Positions 1 to 8,611 of a stretch of DNA of 64,000 bases are shown here, piece after piece; positions within the stretch are counted from its first letter, which is position 1, and each line of letters starts with the position of its first letter. This DNA comes from Terriglobia bacterium. GTDB lineage: Bacteria; Acidobacteriota; Terriglobia; Acidiferrales; UBA7541. The position numbers were made by a program, and so were the translations under genes. The stretch lies in the NCBI GenBank assembly GCA_020073485.1, contig JAIQFB010000002.1, positions 124,001 through 188,000 on the forward strand. Reading direction: 5' to 3'. Under the pieces are notes generated by a model, which was given only the letters and a program-made list of their open reading frames with translations, was not told the origin of the DNA and did no database searches.

Positions 1-1382
1 AAGGCATGGGGTTGCGCGAGGCGCTGGCAACGTTGCGACTCTCGGTTCACAACGCGTTGGCCATTGGGGACGCGGAAAACGATCACGATCTTCTCGCTAC
101 GTGTGAGCTGGGAGTCGCAGTGAGCTGGGGCAGCCAGGTTCTGCAAAAAGTCGCGGATGAGGTCTTGCGGGGAGACGGTCCAACCGCAGTCGCCGGATAC
201 ATCCGGCGGGTAGCGTTGGAATTAAGGCTCCCGCCGGAACGCATCGGTCAACACCGGCTGTCGCTGGGAGTTGCGGAAGACGGACACGAATTGACGCTTG
301 CACTTCGTGGACGAAATATGCTCATTGCGGGTGATCCCCGGTCCGGAAAATCCTGGGTGACTGGGTTGGCCTGCGAGCAGTTGATTCTTCAGGGCTATTC
401 GGTTTTCGTGATCGATCCGGAGGGCGACTACCGCACGCTCGAAGCGCTGCCGGGAATCGTTGTCTTTGGGGGAGACGATCCTCCCCCGGAATTGCCGGTA
501 TTGGCTCGCGTGCTCCGGCATCCCGACATGAGTGTTGTGATGGATCTTTCGCACGCACCGTATCAGGAAAAAGTGAGTTATTTGAAATCTCTGCTTCCCA
601 TGCTGGCCGCGATCAGGAGAGCCACGGGCTTGCCGCACCGGATCGTGATCGATGAAGCGCATTATTTCCTGCACGAACCGAACGTGGGTGAATTGCTGGA
701 CCTCGCGCTGGGCGCATACACGCTGGTTACCTACCGCATGTCCGACCTGCACCCCAATCTACGCCGGGCGATTGAAGGCGTGATCATCAAGCGCACAACC
801 GAACCGCGAGAAATTCAGGCCCTGACCGATATTTTGGCTGCCAGAGGGACCGGAGCCGAGAGCATGAACATTCTCTCTTCACTGGGCATGGAGGAAGCTG
901 TTCTGCTCCCGGGGATTGAAGAATCCAGGAACAAACTGGTGAAATTCAAGCTGTTCCCGCGTTTGACGTCTCACGTCCGGCATAAAGCCAAATATCTCGA
1001 TGTGCAATTGCTCGTCGAGCAAGGATTTTCGTTTACGGATAAGGGGACGGTCCTTGATGGTCCCGCGCGAACGCTGAAGGAATTTGTCGGCCAATTGGTC
1101 ACTGCCCCGCCTGATGTGGTTGCCGAACATGCTCACCGCGGGGATTTTTCCAACTGGATCGGCGGTGTATTCCACGATCATGCGTTGGCTTCCGATGTCC
1201 GCAAGGTGGAACAACGGTTTCGCATCGGTCACATTCATGATCTCTCCGATTCCATCGCAAAATTGATCCGGGAAAGGTACGAATTTTCCGCAGAACAACT
1301 CCCCGTGGCCACGATGGATTCCGCTGCCTCGGCGTCCGACACAGAAAGCTCACGCATGGCCCGCGCCGGCAACGGCGGATGA
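1..1382 (+). CDS. HAD-phosphatase / HerA-like (DUF87) ATPase fusion, 5' partial
   Basis: The reading frame is open at the left window edge, so the N-terminus is missing. Counting from the first visible ATG at 6, residues 21-30 (GDAENDHDLL) match motif IV of Cof-type HAD phosphatases. Residues 109-116 (GDPRSGKS) are a Walker A motif, and residues 212-219 (RIVIDEAH) a Walker B motif. The ATPase part resembles DUF87/HerA-type DNA-translocating ATPases, with VIDPEGDY following the first strand as in that family. The C-terminal ~150 residues are unassigned. The HAD plus P-loop combination in one chain is unusual. A nucleic-acid or sugar-phosphate role is speculation. The gene ends 70 bp before the MFS gene on the same strand. 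Confidence 0.75.
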   Translation, partial: GMGLREALATLRLSVHNALAIGDAENDHDLLATCELGVAVSWGSQVLQKVADEVLRGDGPTAVAGYIRRVALELRLPPERIGQHRLSLGVAEDGHELTLALRGRNMLIAGDPRSGKSWVTGLACEQLILQGYSVFVIDPEGDYRTLEALPGIVVFGGDDPPPELPVLARVLRHPDMSVVMDLSHAPYQEKVSYLKSLLPMLAAIRRATGLPHRIVIDEAHYFLHEPNVGELLDLALGAYTLVTYRMSDLHPNLRRAIEGVIIKRTTEPREIQALTDILAARGTGAESMNILSSLGMEEAVLLPGIEESRNKLVKFKLFPRLTSHVRHKAKYLDVQLLVEQGFSFTDKGTVLDGPARTLKEFVGQLVTAPPDVVAEHAHRGDFSNWIGGVFHDHALASDVRKVEQRFRIGHIHDLSDSIAKLIRERYEFSAEQLPVATMDSAASASDTESSRMARAGNGG

Positions 1383-1452
1383 CTGGAATTCCAAAAAGCG
1401 ACCTTTGTCGAGTGTCTGAAACTCGGAACATCTGGGTTATGATGCCCCGCAC

Positions 1453-2697
1453 ATGCGAATGCGCTGGGTGATTGTCAGCCTGCTGTTTTTTGCAACGACC
1501 ATCAACTATCTGGACCGCGCGATTCTGGGCGTGATTCTTCCGGAGATTCGCGACAAATTTCATTTTGGACTGCCGGCCTACGGCACGATCCAGATGGTGT
1601 TCCAGCTGGCCTACGCCGGAGGGTCCTTGCTCGGCGGCAAATTGCTGGACCGCTATGGCACGCGCGTCGGGTACGGTCTCGCCGTGGCCGTATGGTCGTT
1701 GGCCGCGACGCTCAATGCGTTCGCGGGCAGCGCGTTGCAATTCGGATTATTCCGGACCGTGCTGGGCCTGGGCGAATCTGCTAATTTTCCCGCGTGCAGC
1801 AAAGCCACCGCGGAATGGTTTCCGCCCGAGGAACGCGCCACGTCCATGGGCATCGTGAATGCCGGCACGAACATCGCCAACATTGTGGGCCCGCCGCTGG
1901 TTATCCTGATCGCTCTGAAGCTCGGGTGGCAGTATTGTTTCGCGATCATGGGCGGCCTGGGCTTTCTGTGGCTGCCCTTCTGGCTGCTTACCTACCGGCT
2001 GCCGAAGGCGGCGGGAGCGGCCGCTGCGCCAACATCGAAGCTCACGATCAGGGCTGTGCTGAAGTACAAGCAAGCCTGGGGCTACGCCTGGGCGAAGTTT
2101 CTCACCGACCCGATCTGGTGGTTCTACTTGTTCTGGTTGCCGACGTATCTGACCGACGTGCGGCACTTCACGCCGTCGCAGCGCGGCACAGCGTTGACGA
2201 TCGTGTACAGCATCTCGGGACTCGGCGCGCTGGCCGGCGGAGTGGTTTCGAGTTTGCTCGTCAAACGCGGATGGACCGTCGGCAAAGCGCGCAAAAGGAC
2301 GCTGCTATTTTGCGCGGTGATCATGCCGGCGTGCAGCCTGGGTGTGATCGTGCAAGATGCGTGGTTCGCGGTGCTGCTCTTCGGCCTGGCCACGGCGGCG
2401 CACCAGGCGTGGATGACGAATCTTTTCACCACGCCCGCGGACGTATTTCCCGCAGAGGCCGTGGGCAGCGCCAATGGATTTGGCGTTTGTATCGGAGGCC
2501 TGGGAGGAGCGTTGTTTTCGGGAATTATTCCAGGATTGGTGATCCCGCACGTGGGCTATGTGCCGGTGCTGCTGGGCATGAGCTGTTTTTATGTTCCGGC
2601 CTGGTTCTTCGTGCACCGGTTGATGGGCGGTCTGGAGATGGTCACGCTGCGGGAAGAGGCGCCAAGCCCCGCACCACTGGCACACTCGCGCGTGTGA
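1453..2697 (+). CDS. MFS transporter, anion:cation symporter (ExuT-like) family
   Basis: A 414-residue polytopic membrane protein. The N-terminus (FFATTINYLDRAILGVILP) carries the NYLDR signature of the anion:cation symporter family, whose characterised members take up hexuronates, glucarate or other organic acids with protons. The loop after TM2 has the MFS motif A-like GGKLLDRYGTR. Twelve hydrophobic segments are apparent, and the length is normal for the family. No clear Shine-Dalgarno precedes the ATG. The substrate cannot be read from sequence. An organic or aromatic acid would fit the neighbouring catabolic genes, but that is inference. Confidence 0.85.
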   Translation: MRMRWVIVSLLFFATTINYLDRAILGVILPEIRDKFHFGLPAYGTIQMVFQLAYAGGSLLGGKLLDRYGTRVGYGLAVAVWSLAATLNAFAGSALQFGLFRTVLGLGESANFPACSKATAEWFPPEERATSMGIVNAGTNIANIVGPPLVILIALKLGWQYCFAIMGGLGFLWLPFWLLTYRLPKAAGAAAAPTSKLTIRAVLKYKQAWGYAWAKFLTDPIWWFYLFWLPTYLTDVRHFTPSQRGTALTIVYSISGLGALAGGVVSSLLVKRGWTVGKARKRTLLFCAVIMPACSLGVIVQDAWFAVLLFGLATAAHQAWMTNLFTTPADVFPAEAVGSANGFGVCIGGLGGALFSGIIPGLVIPHVGYVPVLLGMSCFYVPAWFFVHRLMGGLEMVTLREEAPSPAPLAHSRV

Positions 2698-2718
2698 TTC
2701 CGCGTGATTTCTTTTCAG

Positions 2719-4695
2719 TTAGGGCGCAGCCACCGCTGCAGCTTGTCCTTCGCCCCGGCTGCGGAGATACGCAACCACCAGGCGAATGTCATCGTAAGTA
2801 AATTCCGGAGGCAGGGCTTCTTTCAGCGGTGAAAGCTTTTCTAAACCAATTCTCGCGCAAGCCGCTTCGATGGCTGCCTGCCTTGCATGATCCACCCACG
2901 CCGATTGATATTCGACCATTCCCCGCTCGACCAGGTCCGAAACCATGCTGACGATTGTCGAACGCCGCCGCCCGCGAATCGTCGCGATTTCGTCCAGCGT
3001 GCGCCCCTCGGCAAGCAGGCGCATCGTTTCTTCCACGGGCTTTTCGCCTGTATCTTTCTGAACCGCGGCCCGCGCTCCCTCGCGAAAGCGTTTCAGCACG
3101 CTCAGGACCTGCTGGCCGTACAACTCGGCTTTGCGAGCGCCGATTCCTGTCACATGCAAAAGGTCCGCGATGGAAGCGGGGCGCACGCGGCAGATGTCTT
3201 CCAGCGTCGTGTCATGCATGACGACGTAAGCCGGAACATTTTGTTCATTGGAAGTTTCCCGCCGCCACTCGCGCAACAGCTCGCGCAAGGCCGGATCAAA
3301 ATCCATCGGTGGTTGCGGACTGGCAGGCGTGGCACGCGCATACACGATTGGCCCGGCGGCGGGTTGCGATGCCGGAGCAGGGCCTCGAGATTTACCTTTG
3401 CGCCGCTTGGTCTGCCGTTCCCCAACAGGCGCCACCAGCCATTCGGGCGTATATCCACACGCATCGCATGCTCCGCAAGACGCCCATTTTTTGTTTTCCC
3501 CAAAATGCCCGCAGATGCGCGCGTGGCGGCACGCGCTGGATTCCACGAACCCGCGAACTTCGCGATACCGCTGCCAGGCTCGTTTTTTTTCTTCCGGATC
3601 GGTGATCTGTTCGATGAAGTACGCCAGCAAACCGACGTCGCGTTTCTGCCAGAGCATCACGCAATCGGCGGGGAGGCCGTCGCGTCCCGCGCGGCCCGCC
3701 TCCTGGTAAAACTGCTCGATCGATTTCGGCAGGGAAAGATGGATTACGGCACGCACGGCGGCTTTATTGATGCCGAGCCCAAAGGCGATGGTGCCGACCA
3801 TCACGCGCGCATCGTCGGCCATCCAGCGCTCCTGATTCTTTCTGCGATCCGCGGCGCTCATCTGCCCGTGATAGGCCACGGCAGTAATTCCCTGCTCCTG
3901 CAGGAGATCGACAGTGGACTCGACTTTCGCGATCGTCGGCGCATACACGATGATGTTTTCGCTGCCATAACTGCGCAGGCCGCGCAGCAAGAGCTCGGTC
4001 TGCGAATGCGCGTCGCACTCGCGCATGACGTAGCGCAGGTTCGGCCGGTGAAAACTCGCGATGTACTTGTGCGGTTCGCGCAGCTTTAGCTGCCGGATGA
4101 TGTCATGCCGCACATGCTGCGTGGCGCTGGCCGTGAACGCGGCAATCGCGCAGTCCGGAAATTGCGCGCGCAGCCGGCTCAATTGCCGGTATTCCGGCCG
4201 GAACTCGTGGCCCCATTCGGAGATGCAGTGGGCCTCATCGATGGCGAAAAACACCAGTGGAACGCCCTGCAGCCAATCGTAGGTGTCCTCGCGCACCAGG
4301 CGCTCGGGCGAAAGGTATAGCAGACGATATTCCCCCGCCATGGCCTTCTCGATGATTTTGCTCTGCTGCGCCGGCGTCACCGAGCTGTTGAGCACACCCG
4401 AGGGAATTCCCATCAGGTCCAGCTGCGCCACCTGATCCTGCATCAGCGCAATTAACGGCGAAATGACCACGGCGGTTTTTCCGGCGGACATCGCCGCGGG
4501 CAATTGGTAGCAGAGCGATTTCCCTCCACCTGTGGGCATGACGACGCAAGTGTCGCGCCCGTCGAGCAGGCTGCGCACGATGCGCTCCTGCAAGGGGCGA
4601 AACGCGTCATAGCCCCAATAGCGGCGCAGCGGGCCAAGCAGATCCGGTTCGGAATTCACGCGTTGAGTATAGAACCCCGCGGTGCCGCGGTCCAC
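2719..4695 (-). CDS. recQ: ATP-dependent DNA helicase RecQ
   Basis: A 3'-5' DNA helicase of recombination and repair. Motif I (TGGGKS, about residues 55-60) and the DEAH box (153-156, AIDEAHCISEWGHEFRPEY) are clear. They are followed by the helicase C-terminal lobe with the arginine-finger motif (QEAGRAGRDG), a four-Cys zinc-binding subdomain (CRHARICGHF through CGACDAC), a low-complexity linker, an HRDC domain (about 470-545) and a C-terminal helix-turn-helix (GRTLDEIATIRGRRRSTI). The length of 658 aa is typical. The start shown is GTG at 4695. An in-frame GTG at 4659 is equally plausible because neither has a good ribosome binding site. It is divergent from the following TPR gene. Confidence 0.93.
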   Translation of the reverse strand: MDRGTAGFYTQRVNSEPDLLGPLRRYWGYDAFRPLQERIVRSLLDGRDTCVVMPTGGGKSLCYQLPAAMSAGKTAVVISPLIALMQDQVAQLDLMGIPSGVLNSSVTPAQQSKIIEKAMAGEYRLLYLSPERLVREDTYDWLQGVPLVFFAIDEAHCISEWGHEFRPEYRQLSRLRAQFPDCAIAAFTASATQHVRHDIIRQLKLREPHKYIASFHRPNLRYVMRECDAHSQTELLLRGLRSYGSENIIVYAPTIAKVESTVDLLQEQGITAVAYHGQMSAADRRKNQERWMADDARVMVGTIAFGLGINKAAVRAVIHLSLPKSIEQFYQEAGRAGRDGLPADCVMLWQKRDVGLLAYFIEQITDPEEKKRAWQRYREVRGFVESSACRHARICGHFGENKKWASCGACDACGYTPEWLVAPVGERQTKRRKGKSRGPAPASQPAAGPIVYARATPASPQPPMDFDPALRELLREWRRETSNEQNVPAYVVMHDTTLEDICRVRPASIADLLHVTGIGARKAELYGQQVLSVLKRFREGARAAVQKDTGEKPVEETMRLLAEGRTLDEIATIRGRRRSTIVSMVSDLVERGMVEYQSAWVDHARQAAIEAACARIGLEKLSPLKEALPPEFTYDDIRLVVAYLRSRGEGQAAAVAAP

Positions 4696-4808
4696 CTGGG
4701 CAGAGTGAAGGCATGGATCGTGCTGCGGAGAATGGACAAATGTTCTTACATCTGTTTGAGATCCTCTGTTCGGGGATAGCCCTGCTTCGGACGATTCAAC
4801 TTGATTCT

Positions 4809-5828
4809 ATGAAGAAAAGGACTACGATTCGAGATATGAAGGTTTTGCCCGAGCCGCCCGCCGAATACCGTTCCGAACGGATGACCGGCCCGCGAAATGG
4901 CCGCGCACTGGGAACCGCTCGCCGAAGCGCGTGCGCCATCCTGAACTGGAGGCAAGCGCTGCTGTGCGCCCTTGCCCTGGCGGTTTCAGCCGTTCCATTT
5001 TATGCGCAAAGAGCCGGGGGCGGAGGCGGAGGAACACATGGGACGGGCGGCAGGGGTGGAGGGGGTGGAGTTTATTACCCGCCGGTCTATACGAGGCCGA
5101 ATATCGATCCGACCATGCAACCGGTTCCGGATATTCCGCCGCTTCCGAAACCCACGATGCCCGATGACGAGAAATGCTTTCCGTGGAACCTGTCGGAAAA
5201 CCGTGCCGCTTCAGTGAGCGTCACGCGGTTGAAAATTCCGTCCAAGGCCCGCGGCGAGTACGAGAAAGCATGCGACGCCTCAAGCAAGAATAAGTTGCCG
5301 GAGGCGGAGCAGCATGTGCGCAAGGCGATCGAAAAATTTGAAAACTACTCCGCCGCCTGGGTGATGTTGGGGTTGACGCTCGAGCAGCAGCATAGGGTGC
5401 AGGAAGCCGGCGAAGCGTGTTCCCATGCCCTCACCATCGATGCCAAATACTTGCCGGCCTATCTCTGCCAGGCGGAGTTTGCCGTGCGCGACCAGGAATG
5501 GAAGCAGGTCCTGGATCTGGCGGACATGGCCCAGGGCATCAGTTCACAGGGAAATGCCTACATCCATTACTACCGCGGCGTTGCTTTCTTCCACATGAAT
5601 AATCTGGACGAGGCCAGGAAAAGCGCGCTTGCAGCCCAGCAAGCCGACGCCAACTATTCTGAACCGTTTATTTCCATGCTCCTTGCACAGATCTACGAGC
5701 GCCAGGGGAACAGGGCGAATGCCATTGCCGAGCTGCAGCAAATGCTGAAACACCACACCGACAAGGATCAAGAAGAGCAAGCCAAACAGTACCTGGCCAG
5801 GCTTGAATCGCAAGATTCCACGAAATAG
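4809..5828 (+). CDS. Exported tetratricopeptide-repeat protein
   Basis: An apparent signal sequence (WRQALLCALALAVSAVPFYAQ) is followed by a glycine-rich stretch (GGGGGGTHGTGGRGGGGG), a proline-rich linker and about five TPR-like helical repeats (for example AAWVMLGLTLEQQHRVQEAGEACSHALTIDAKYLPAY, split here over two repeats). The protein is probably periplasmic or lipid-anchored, with a protein-interaction role. The start is uncertain: ATGs at 4809, 4839 and 4881 are in frame, and the last would put the hydrophobic segment closest to the N-terminus. None has a convincing Shine-Dalgarno. No specific function is assignable. Confidence 0.7.
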   Translation: MKKRTTIRDMKVLPEPPAEYRSERMTGPRNGRALGTARRSACAILNWRQALLCALALAVSAVPFYAQRAGGGGGGTHGTGGRGGGGGVYYPPVYTRPNIDPTMQPVPDIPPLPKPTMPDDEKCFPWNLSENRAASVSVTRLKIPSKARGEYEKACDASSKNKLPEAEQHVRKAIEKFENYSAAWVMLGLTLEQQHRVQEAGEACSHALTIDAKYLPAYLCQAEFAVRDQEWKQVLDLADMAQGISSQGNAYIHYYRGVAFFHMNNLDEARKSALAAQQADANYSEPFISMLLAQIYERQGNRANAIAELQQMLKHHTDKDQEEQAKQYLARLESQDSTK

Positions 5829-5838
5829 CCCGAGGCAA

Positions 5839-5867
5839 CTTTCCAGCGGTATCCTTTCGGATATAAT
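5839..5867 (+). promoter_or_regulatory. Candidate sigma70-like promoter
   Basis: A perfect -10 hexamer TATAAT lies at 5862-5867, 17 bp after a poor -35 (CTTTCC, 5839-5844). The -10 overlaps a small dyad, TATCC-TTTC-GGATA (5850-5863), that could bind a regulator. It would drive the NTF2-like gene at 6005. This is based on motif matching only. Confidence 0.3.
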
Positions 5868-6004
5868 GCGGCCGGGGCTTTGCGGCGTTAACGCTGAAGT
5901 CATATTCCCCAACCCGAAATATTCTGGGCGGCGCACGCGGGCATTGGAGCGGTGACGCTCGCATGCACGGATCGCGTGAGGCCATTCACTGGAGGCAAAA
6001 CTCA

Positions 6005-6592
6005 ATGACAAAAATTCGCGTTTTGTTCGTCGTAGCGCTCATGGCCATTTCGTCGCTGGCCTCGGCGCAGGAAACCATGAAGAAGGGAGACAAAGCCTGG
6101 ACCGAATTGGAGGCCACGCTCAGGGACGCCAATCTCCAGTGGCTTTGCCAGGGAAAATACTACAAACCGAAGCGCCAGGATTGCGTGGATTCCCGCGCCA
6201 AGTTCTGGGCCGACCAGTTTTTTGAGATTAACCCGGGCACCGGCACGCAAACCAAGGCGGAGATGGTTAAGAGCCAGACCGAAGGCGCCAAGACCTACAA
6301 AGACGTCGTGCAGGGCGAAGGGCCCGTTCCGACGGATTTTAAGTTGATGGCGGTGTACGGAAACATTGCCCTCGCGGTCGATCACACGTCATTCAAAGTT
6401 CATCTCAATGCGCAAGGGAAACCCGACTTCGACCATGTTGCTCCCGCCTTTCGGTCGGATCACTGGTTCCTGGACGAAAGCGGCAAACTGGCGGTTACGC
6501 GGGAGGTGATCTACCTCCGTGAGTTCGTTAAGGAGAACGGAAAGTGGAGGCCGGCGGTTGGCGCGGCAGTTCCTCTTCCGCCGTCTAAGTAA
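6005..6592 (+). CDS. Secreted SnoaL/NTF2-like hypothetical protein
   Basis: The protein starts MTKIRVLFVVALMAISSLASAQ, a clean Sec signal peptide. GGAGG sits 8 bp upstream of this ATG and decides the start over an upstream in-frame ATG at 5963. The mature part of about 175 aa has the pattern of an NTF2-like (DUF4440/SnoaL) fold: an N-terminal helix (KAWTELEATLRDANLQWL), then alternating strands ending in RHW-like FRSDHWFLDESGKLAVTREV. Such domains bind small ligands or catalyse simple isomerisation or hydrolysis. No catalytic residues could be assigned. Confidence 0.7.
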   Translation: MTKIRVLFVVALMAISSLASAQETMKKGDKAWTELEATLRDANLQWLCQGKYYKPKRQDCVDSRAKFWADQFFEINPGTGTQTKAEMVKSQTEGAKTYKDVVQGEGPVPTDFKLMAVYGNIALAVDHTSFKVHLNAQGKPDFDHVAPAFRSDHWFLDESGKLAVTREVIYLREFVKENGKWRPAVGAAVPLPPSK

Positions 6593-6637
6593 ATCCGAAC
6601 CACCAGGACCGAATAGTCCGGCACCGTCTATTGGCGC

Positions 6638-7045
6638 CTATCGGATGCTCGCGGCCTTTTCGAGATCGGAGACCCTGAAAACAACAATGGCATTCCTGGT
6701 CCCCTTGGCCGCGGCTCCGTAAGCGATAGAAATATTGATATTTTCCGCTGCGAGCTTTCCGGTAAATTCGGCGAGTGCGCCGGGCATGTTCGGTATCTCC
6801 ACGTACAGAACATCATGCTCGGCGTAGGAAAGATGCTCGCGATCAAGGGCGCTCTTTGCGCGTGGAAAATCGTCGACAATCACTCGCACGGCTCCCTGTA
6901 CGCCTGCGGGAGTGCAACTCATTGCCACAATATTTACTTTGGCGTCGCCGAGCACCTTCGCAAGATGAGACAGCGTCCCTGGACGATCCTCGCAAATAAT
7001 GCTGAGTTCCCGTGCTCTGCTGGAGATTACGCGTGGCGTGGGCAT
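6638..7045 (-). CDS. Tandem ACT-domain protein
   Basis: A 135-aa protein made of two ACT modules: residues ~12-70 (ELSIICEDRPGTLSHLAKVLGDAKVNI) and ~75-130 (VLYVEIPNMPGALAEFTGKLAAENINI). Each has the ligand-binding loop after the first strand (DRPGTL; NMPGAL). Stand-alone ACT proteins sense amino acids or serve as regulatory partners. The ligand here is unknown. AGAGGA lies 8 bp before the ATG. A CRP-like dyad lies about 50 bp upstream. Confidence 0.85.
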   Translation of the reverse strand: MPTPRVISSRARELSIICEDRPGTLSHLAKVLGDAKVNIVAMSCTPAGVQGAVRVIVDDFPRAKSALDREHLSYAEHDVLYVEIPNMPGALAEFTGKLAAENINISIAYGAAAKGTRNAIVVFRVSDLEKAASIR

Positions 7046-7093
7046 ACCATTTTCCTCTTGACGCTAACCTAACAGGTTTGGATTCTATCGCGA

Positions 7094-7109
7094 TGTGATT
7101 CTGATCACA
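7094..7109. promoter_or_regulatory. CRP/FNR-family-like operator
   Basis: TGTGATTCTGATCACA is a perfect 5+6+5 match to the CRP half-site consensus (TGTGA-N6-TCACA). It lies in the divergent region between the ACT-domain gene (49 bp to its start) and the small gene at 7208. A second dyad, AACCT-AAC-AGGTT (7066-7078), lies next to it. No CRP homologue is in the window, so function is inferred from the motif alone. Confidence 0.4.
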
Positions 7110-7207
7110 GGGACATGTGCGCGGGCTCATCGCCGCGAAATGTGGAATGAACTACAAATCAAAGTGCCGGATGATATGGGGTCCCGGCAAAAGCGAGGTA
7201 TAAGGCC

Positions 7208-7471
7208 ATGAAAGCCAAAGTAGCGCGAAAAGCAACGCGGCATGCGAAACCCATGAGGAAACGCGCGCACGCAAGAGGGACTACCCACAGAGGCACGCGC
7301 TCAACCAAGAAAGAGACATTTGAGACCGTTGCAGCGGAACCCGTGCTGGCCGAATCGAGCGTGGCCGTCTTCGAGGCCCCCATTGATTTTGCCGAGGCTG
7401 AACAGGAATCGCCCGAGGATACAATTGAAGTCTACGAAATCACGTTCGTCCGCGACGAGAATGAAAGTTAA
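7208..7471 (+). CDS. Small bipolar-charge hypothetical protein
   Basis: An 87-aa frame with AAGG upstream of the ATG. The first ~37 residues are extremely basic (Lys/Arg/His-rich, MKAKVARKATRHAKPMRKR). The last ~45 are acidic (FAEAEQESPEDTIEVYE). The charge split resembles nucleic-acid-binding tails paired with an acidic interaction surface, but I recognise no family. It converges on the alcohol dehydrogenase, 7 bp from its stop. Confidence 0.45.
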   Translation: MKAKVARKATRHAKPMRKRAHARGTTHRGTRSTKKETFETVAAEPVLAESSVAVFEAPIDFAEAEQESPEDTIEVYEITFVRDENES

Positions 7472-7478
7472 GCGCCGA

Positions 7479-8501
7479 CTATAGACCGGTGGAAAGAACC
7501 ACGCGGAATCGGGCCTTCCCGCTCTGCATGCGTTCATACGCTTCGGGGGCGCGCTCCAGTGGATACACTTCGGTCATGGGCCGTATACCGGTGAGCGCGC
7601 AGAACGTCAGTGTGTCCTGCGAATCGATGGGAGAACCGGAAGGCCAACCGCTGATCGAACGGCGTCCCGCGATCAACAGGCGTCCGGTTGCTTCGATCGG
7701 CTGATCGGGATTGCCGACTAGTATAAGTTTTCCGTTGATGCCCAGGCCGGCGAGGACCGCGTTCACCGCTTTTCCACTGGTGACTGTGGAAAGGATGACC
7801 CTAGCGCCGCCTAATTTTTCCAGCTCCGCGGCCACATTTTGCGATTCGCTGTCGAGATAATGGTGCGCGCCAAGTTTTTTCGCGAACGCTTCCTTGTCTT
7901 TTCCTCGGGCAATGCCCACGGTTTCAAATCCCATGCGCGCGGCGAACTGAACGCCCAAATGCCCCAGCCCGCCGAGCCCGAGAATGGCGACCAGGTCTCC
8001 GGCGCGCGCACCGCTATTGCGCAGTGAATTAAACGTAGTGACACCGGCGCAAAGCAGCGGGCCCGCGTCGACGACGGAAATTTCCTTGGGAATCGCCGCG
8101 AGCGCCCCGGCCGACGCCAGCATGTATTCCGTGTAGCCACCGTCGCAAGTCAGGCCGGTGATCTGGCGGCCCTTGCTGCAAGTCACAAAATCGCCGCGGC
8201 GGCACGAATTGCAATACCCGCAATGCCCGCCGTGCCAGCCGACTCCAACTCGTTGCCCCACTTCCCACCCGGCAACGCCCGCGCCAATGGCGTCTATCAC
8301 GCCGGCAATTTCGTGCCCTGGAATTCGCGGGTAACTGATGCCCGGTCGTGAACCTTCCTTGACGTATTCGTCGCTGTGGCAAATGCCACAGGCCTGCACC
8401 TTGATGCGCACGGCGCCCGCGCCGGGTTCGGGAATTTCGCGTTCGATCAGTTGAAACGCCTGCTTCGCGTTGGGAACCTGGACGGCTCGCATTTTGGGCA
8501 T
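7479..8501 (-). CDS. Zinc-dependent alcohol dehydrogenase (MDR family)
   Basis: NAD(P)-dependent oxidation of alcohols, or reduction of aldehydes. The catalytic-zinc ligands are visible as CGICHSDE and GHEIAG. The structural-zinc cysteines cluster in HCGYCNSCRRGDFVTC, and the Rossmann motif is GLGGLGHLG. The length of 340 aa is normal. The ATG at 8501 has AGAGGA 5 bp upstream and is preferred over an upstream GTG at 8519. The upstream region is overlapped by a palindromic repeat. It lies downstream of the dioxygenase gene on the same strand, so it may be co-transcribed. Confidence 0.9.
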   Translation of the reverse strand: MPKMRAVQVPNAKQAFQLIEREIPEPGAGAVRIKVQACGICHSDEYVKEGSRPGISYPRIPGHEIAGVIDAIGAGVAGWEVGQRVGVGWHGGHCGYCNSCRRGDFVTCSKGRQITGLTCDGGYTEYMLASAGALAAIPKEISVVDAGPLLCAGVTTFNSLRNSGARAGDLVAILGLGGLGHLGVQFAARMGFETVGIARGKDKEAFAKKLGAHHYLDSESQNVAAELEKLGGARVILSTVTSGKAVNAVLAGLGINGKLILVGNPDQPIEATGRLLIAGRRSISGWPSGSPIDSQDTLTFCALTGIRPMTEVYPLERAPEAYERMQSGKARFRVVLSTGL

Positions 8502-8513
8502 GAGTCCTCTTGG

Positions 8514-8585
8514 TGGCACAGGCTTCGACCTGTGCGGTTTTGATTCTCCTGTGCCGAAAATTCACACAGGCGGAAGCCTGTGCCA
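8514..8585. repeat. Two-armed palindromic repeat, copy A
   Basis: The outer arms TGGCACAGGCTTC (8514-8526) and GAAGCCTGTGCCA (8573-8585) are exactly complementary over 13 bp. The left arm is itself a near palindrome and is followed by the family core CGGTTTTGATT. It sits between the alcohol dehydrogenase and dioxygenase genes. Confidence 0.75.
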
Positions 8586-8611
8586 ACGAGGGCAGGCCTT
8601 AGGCAATTCAT

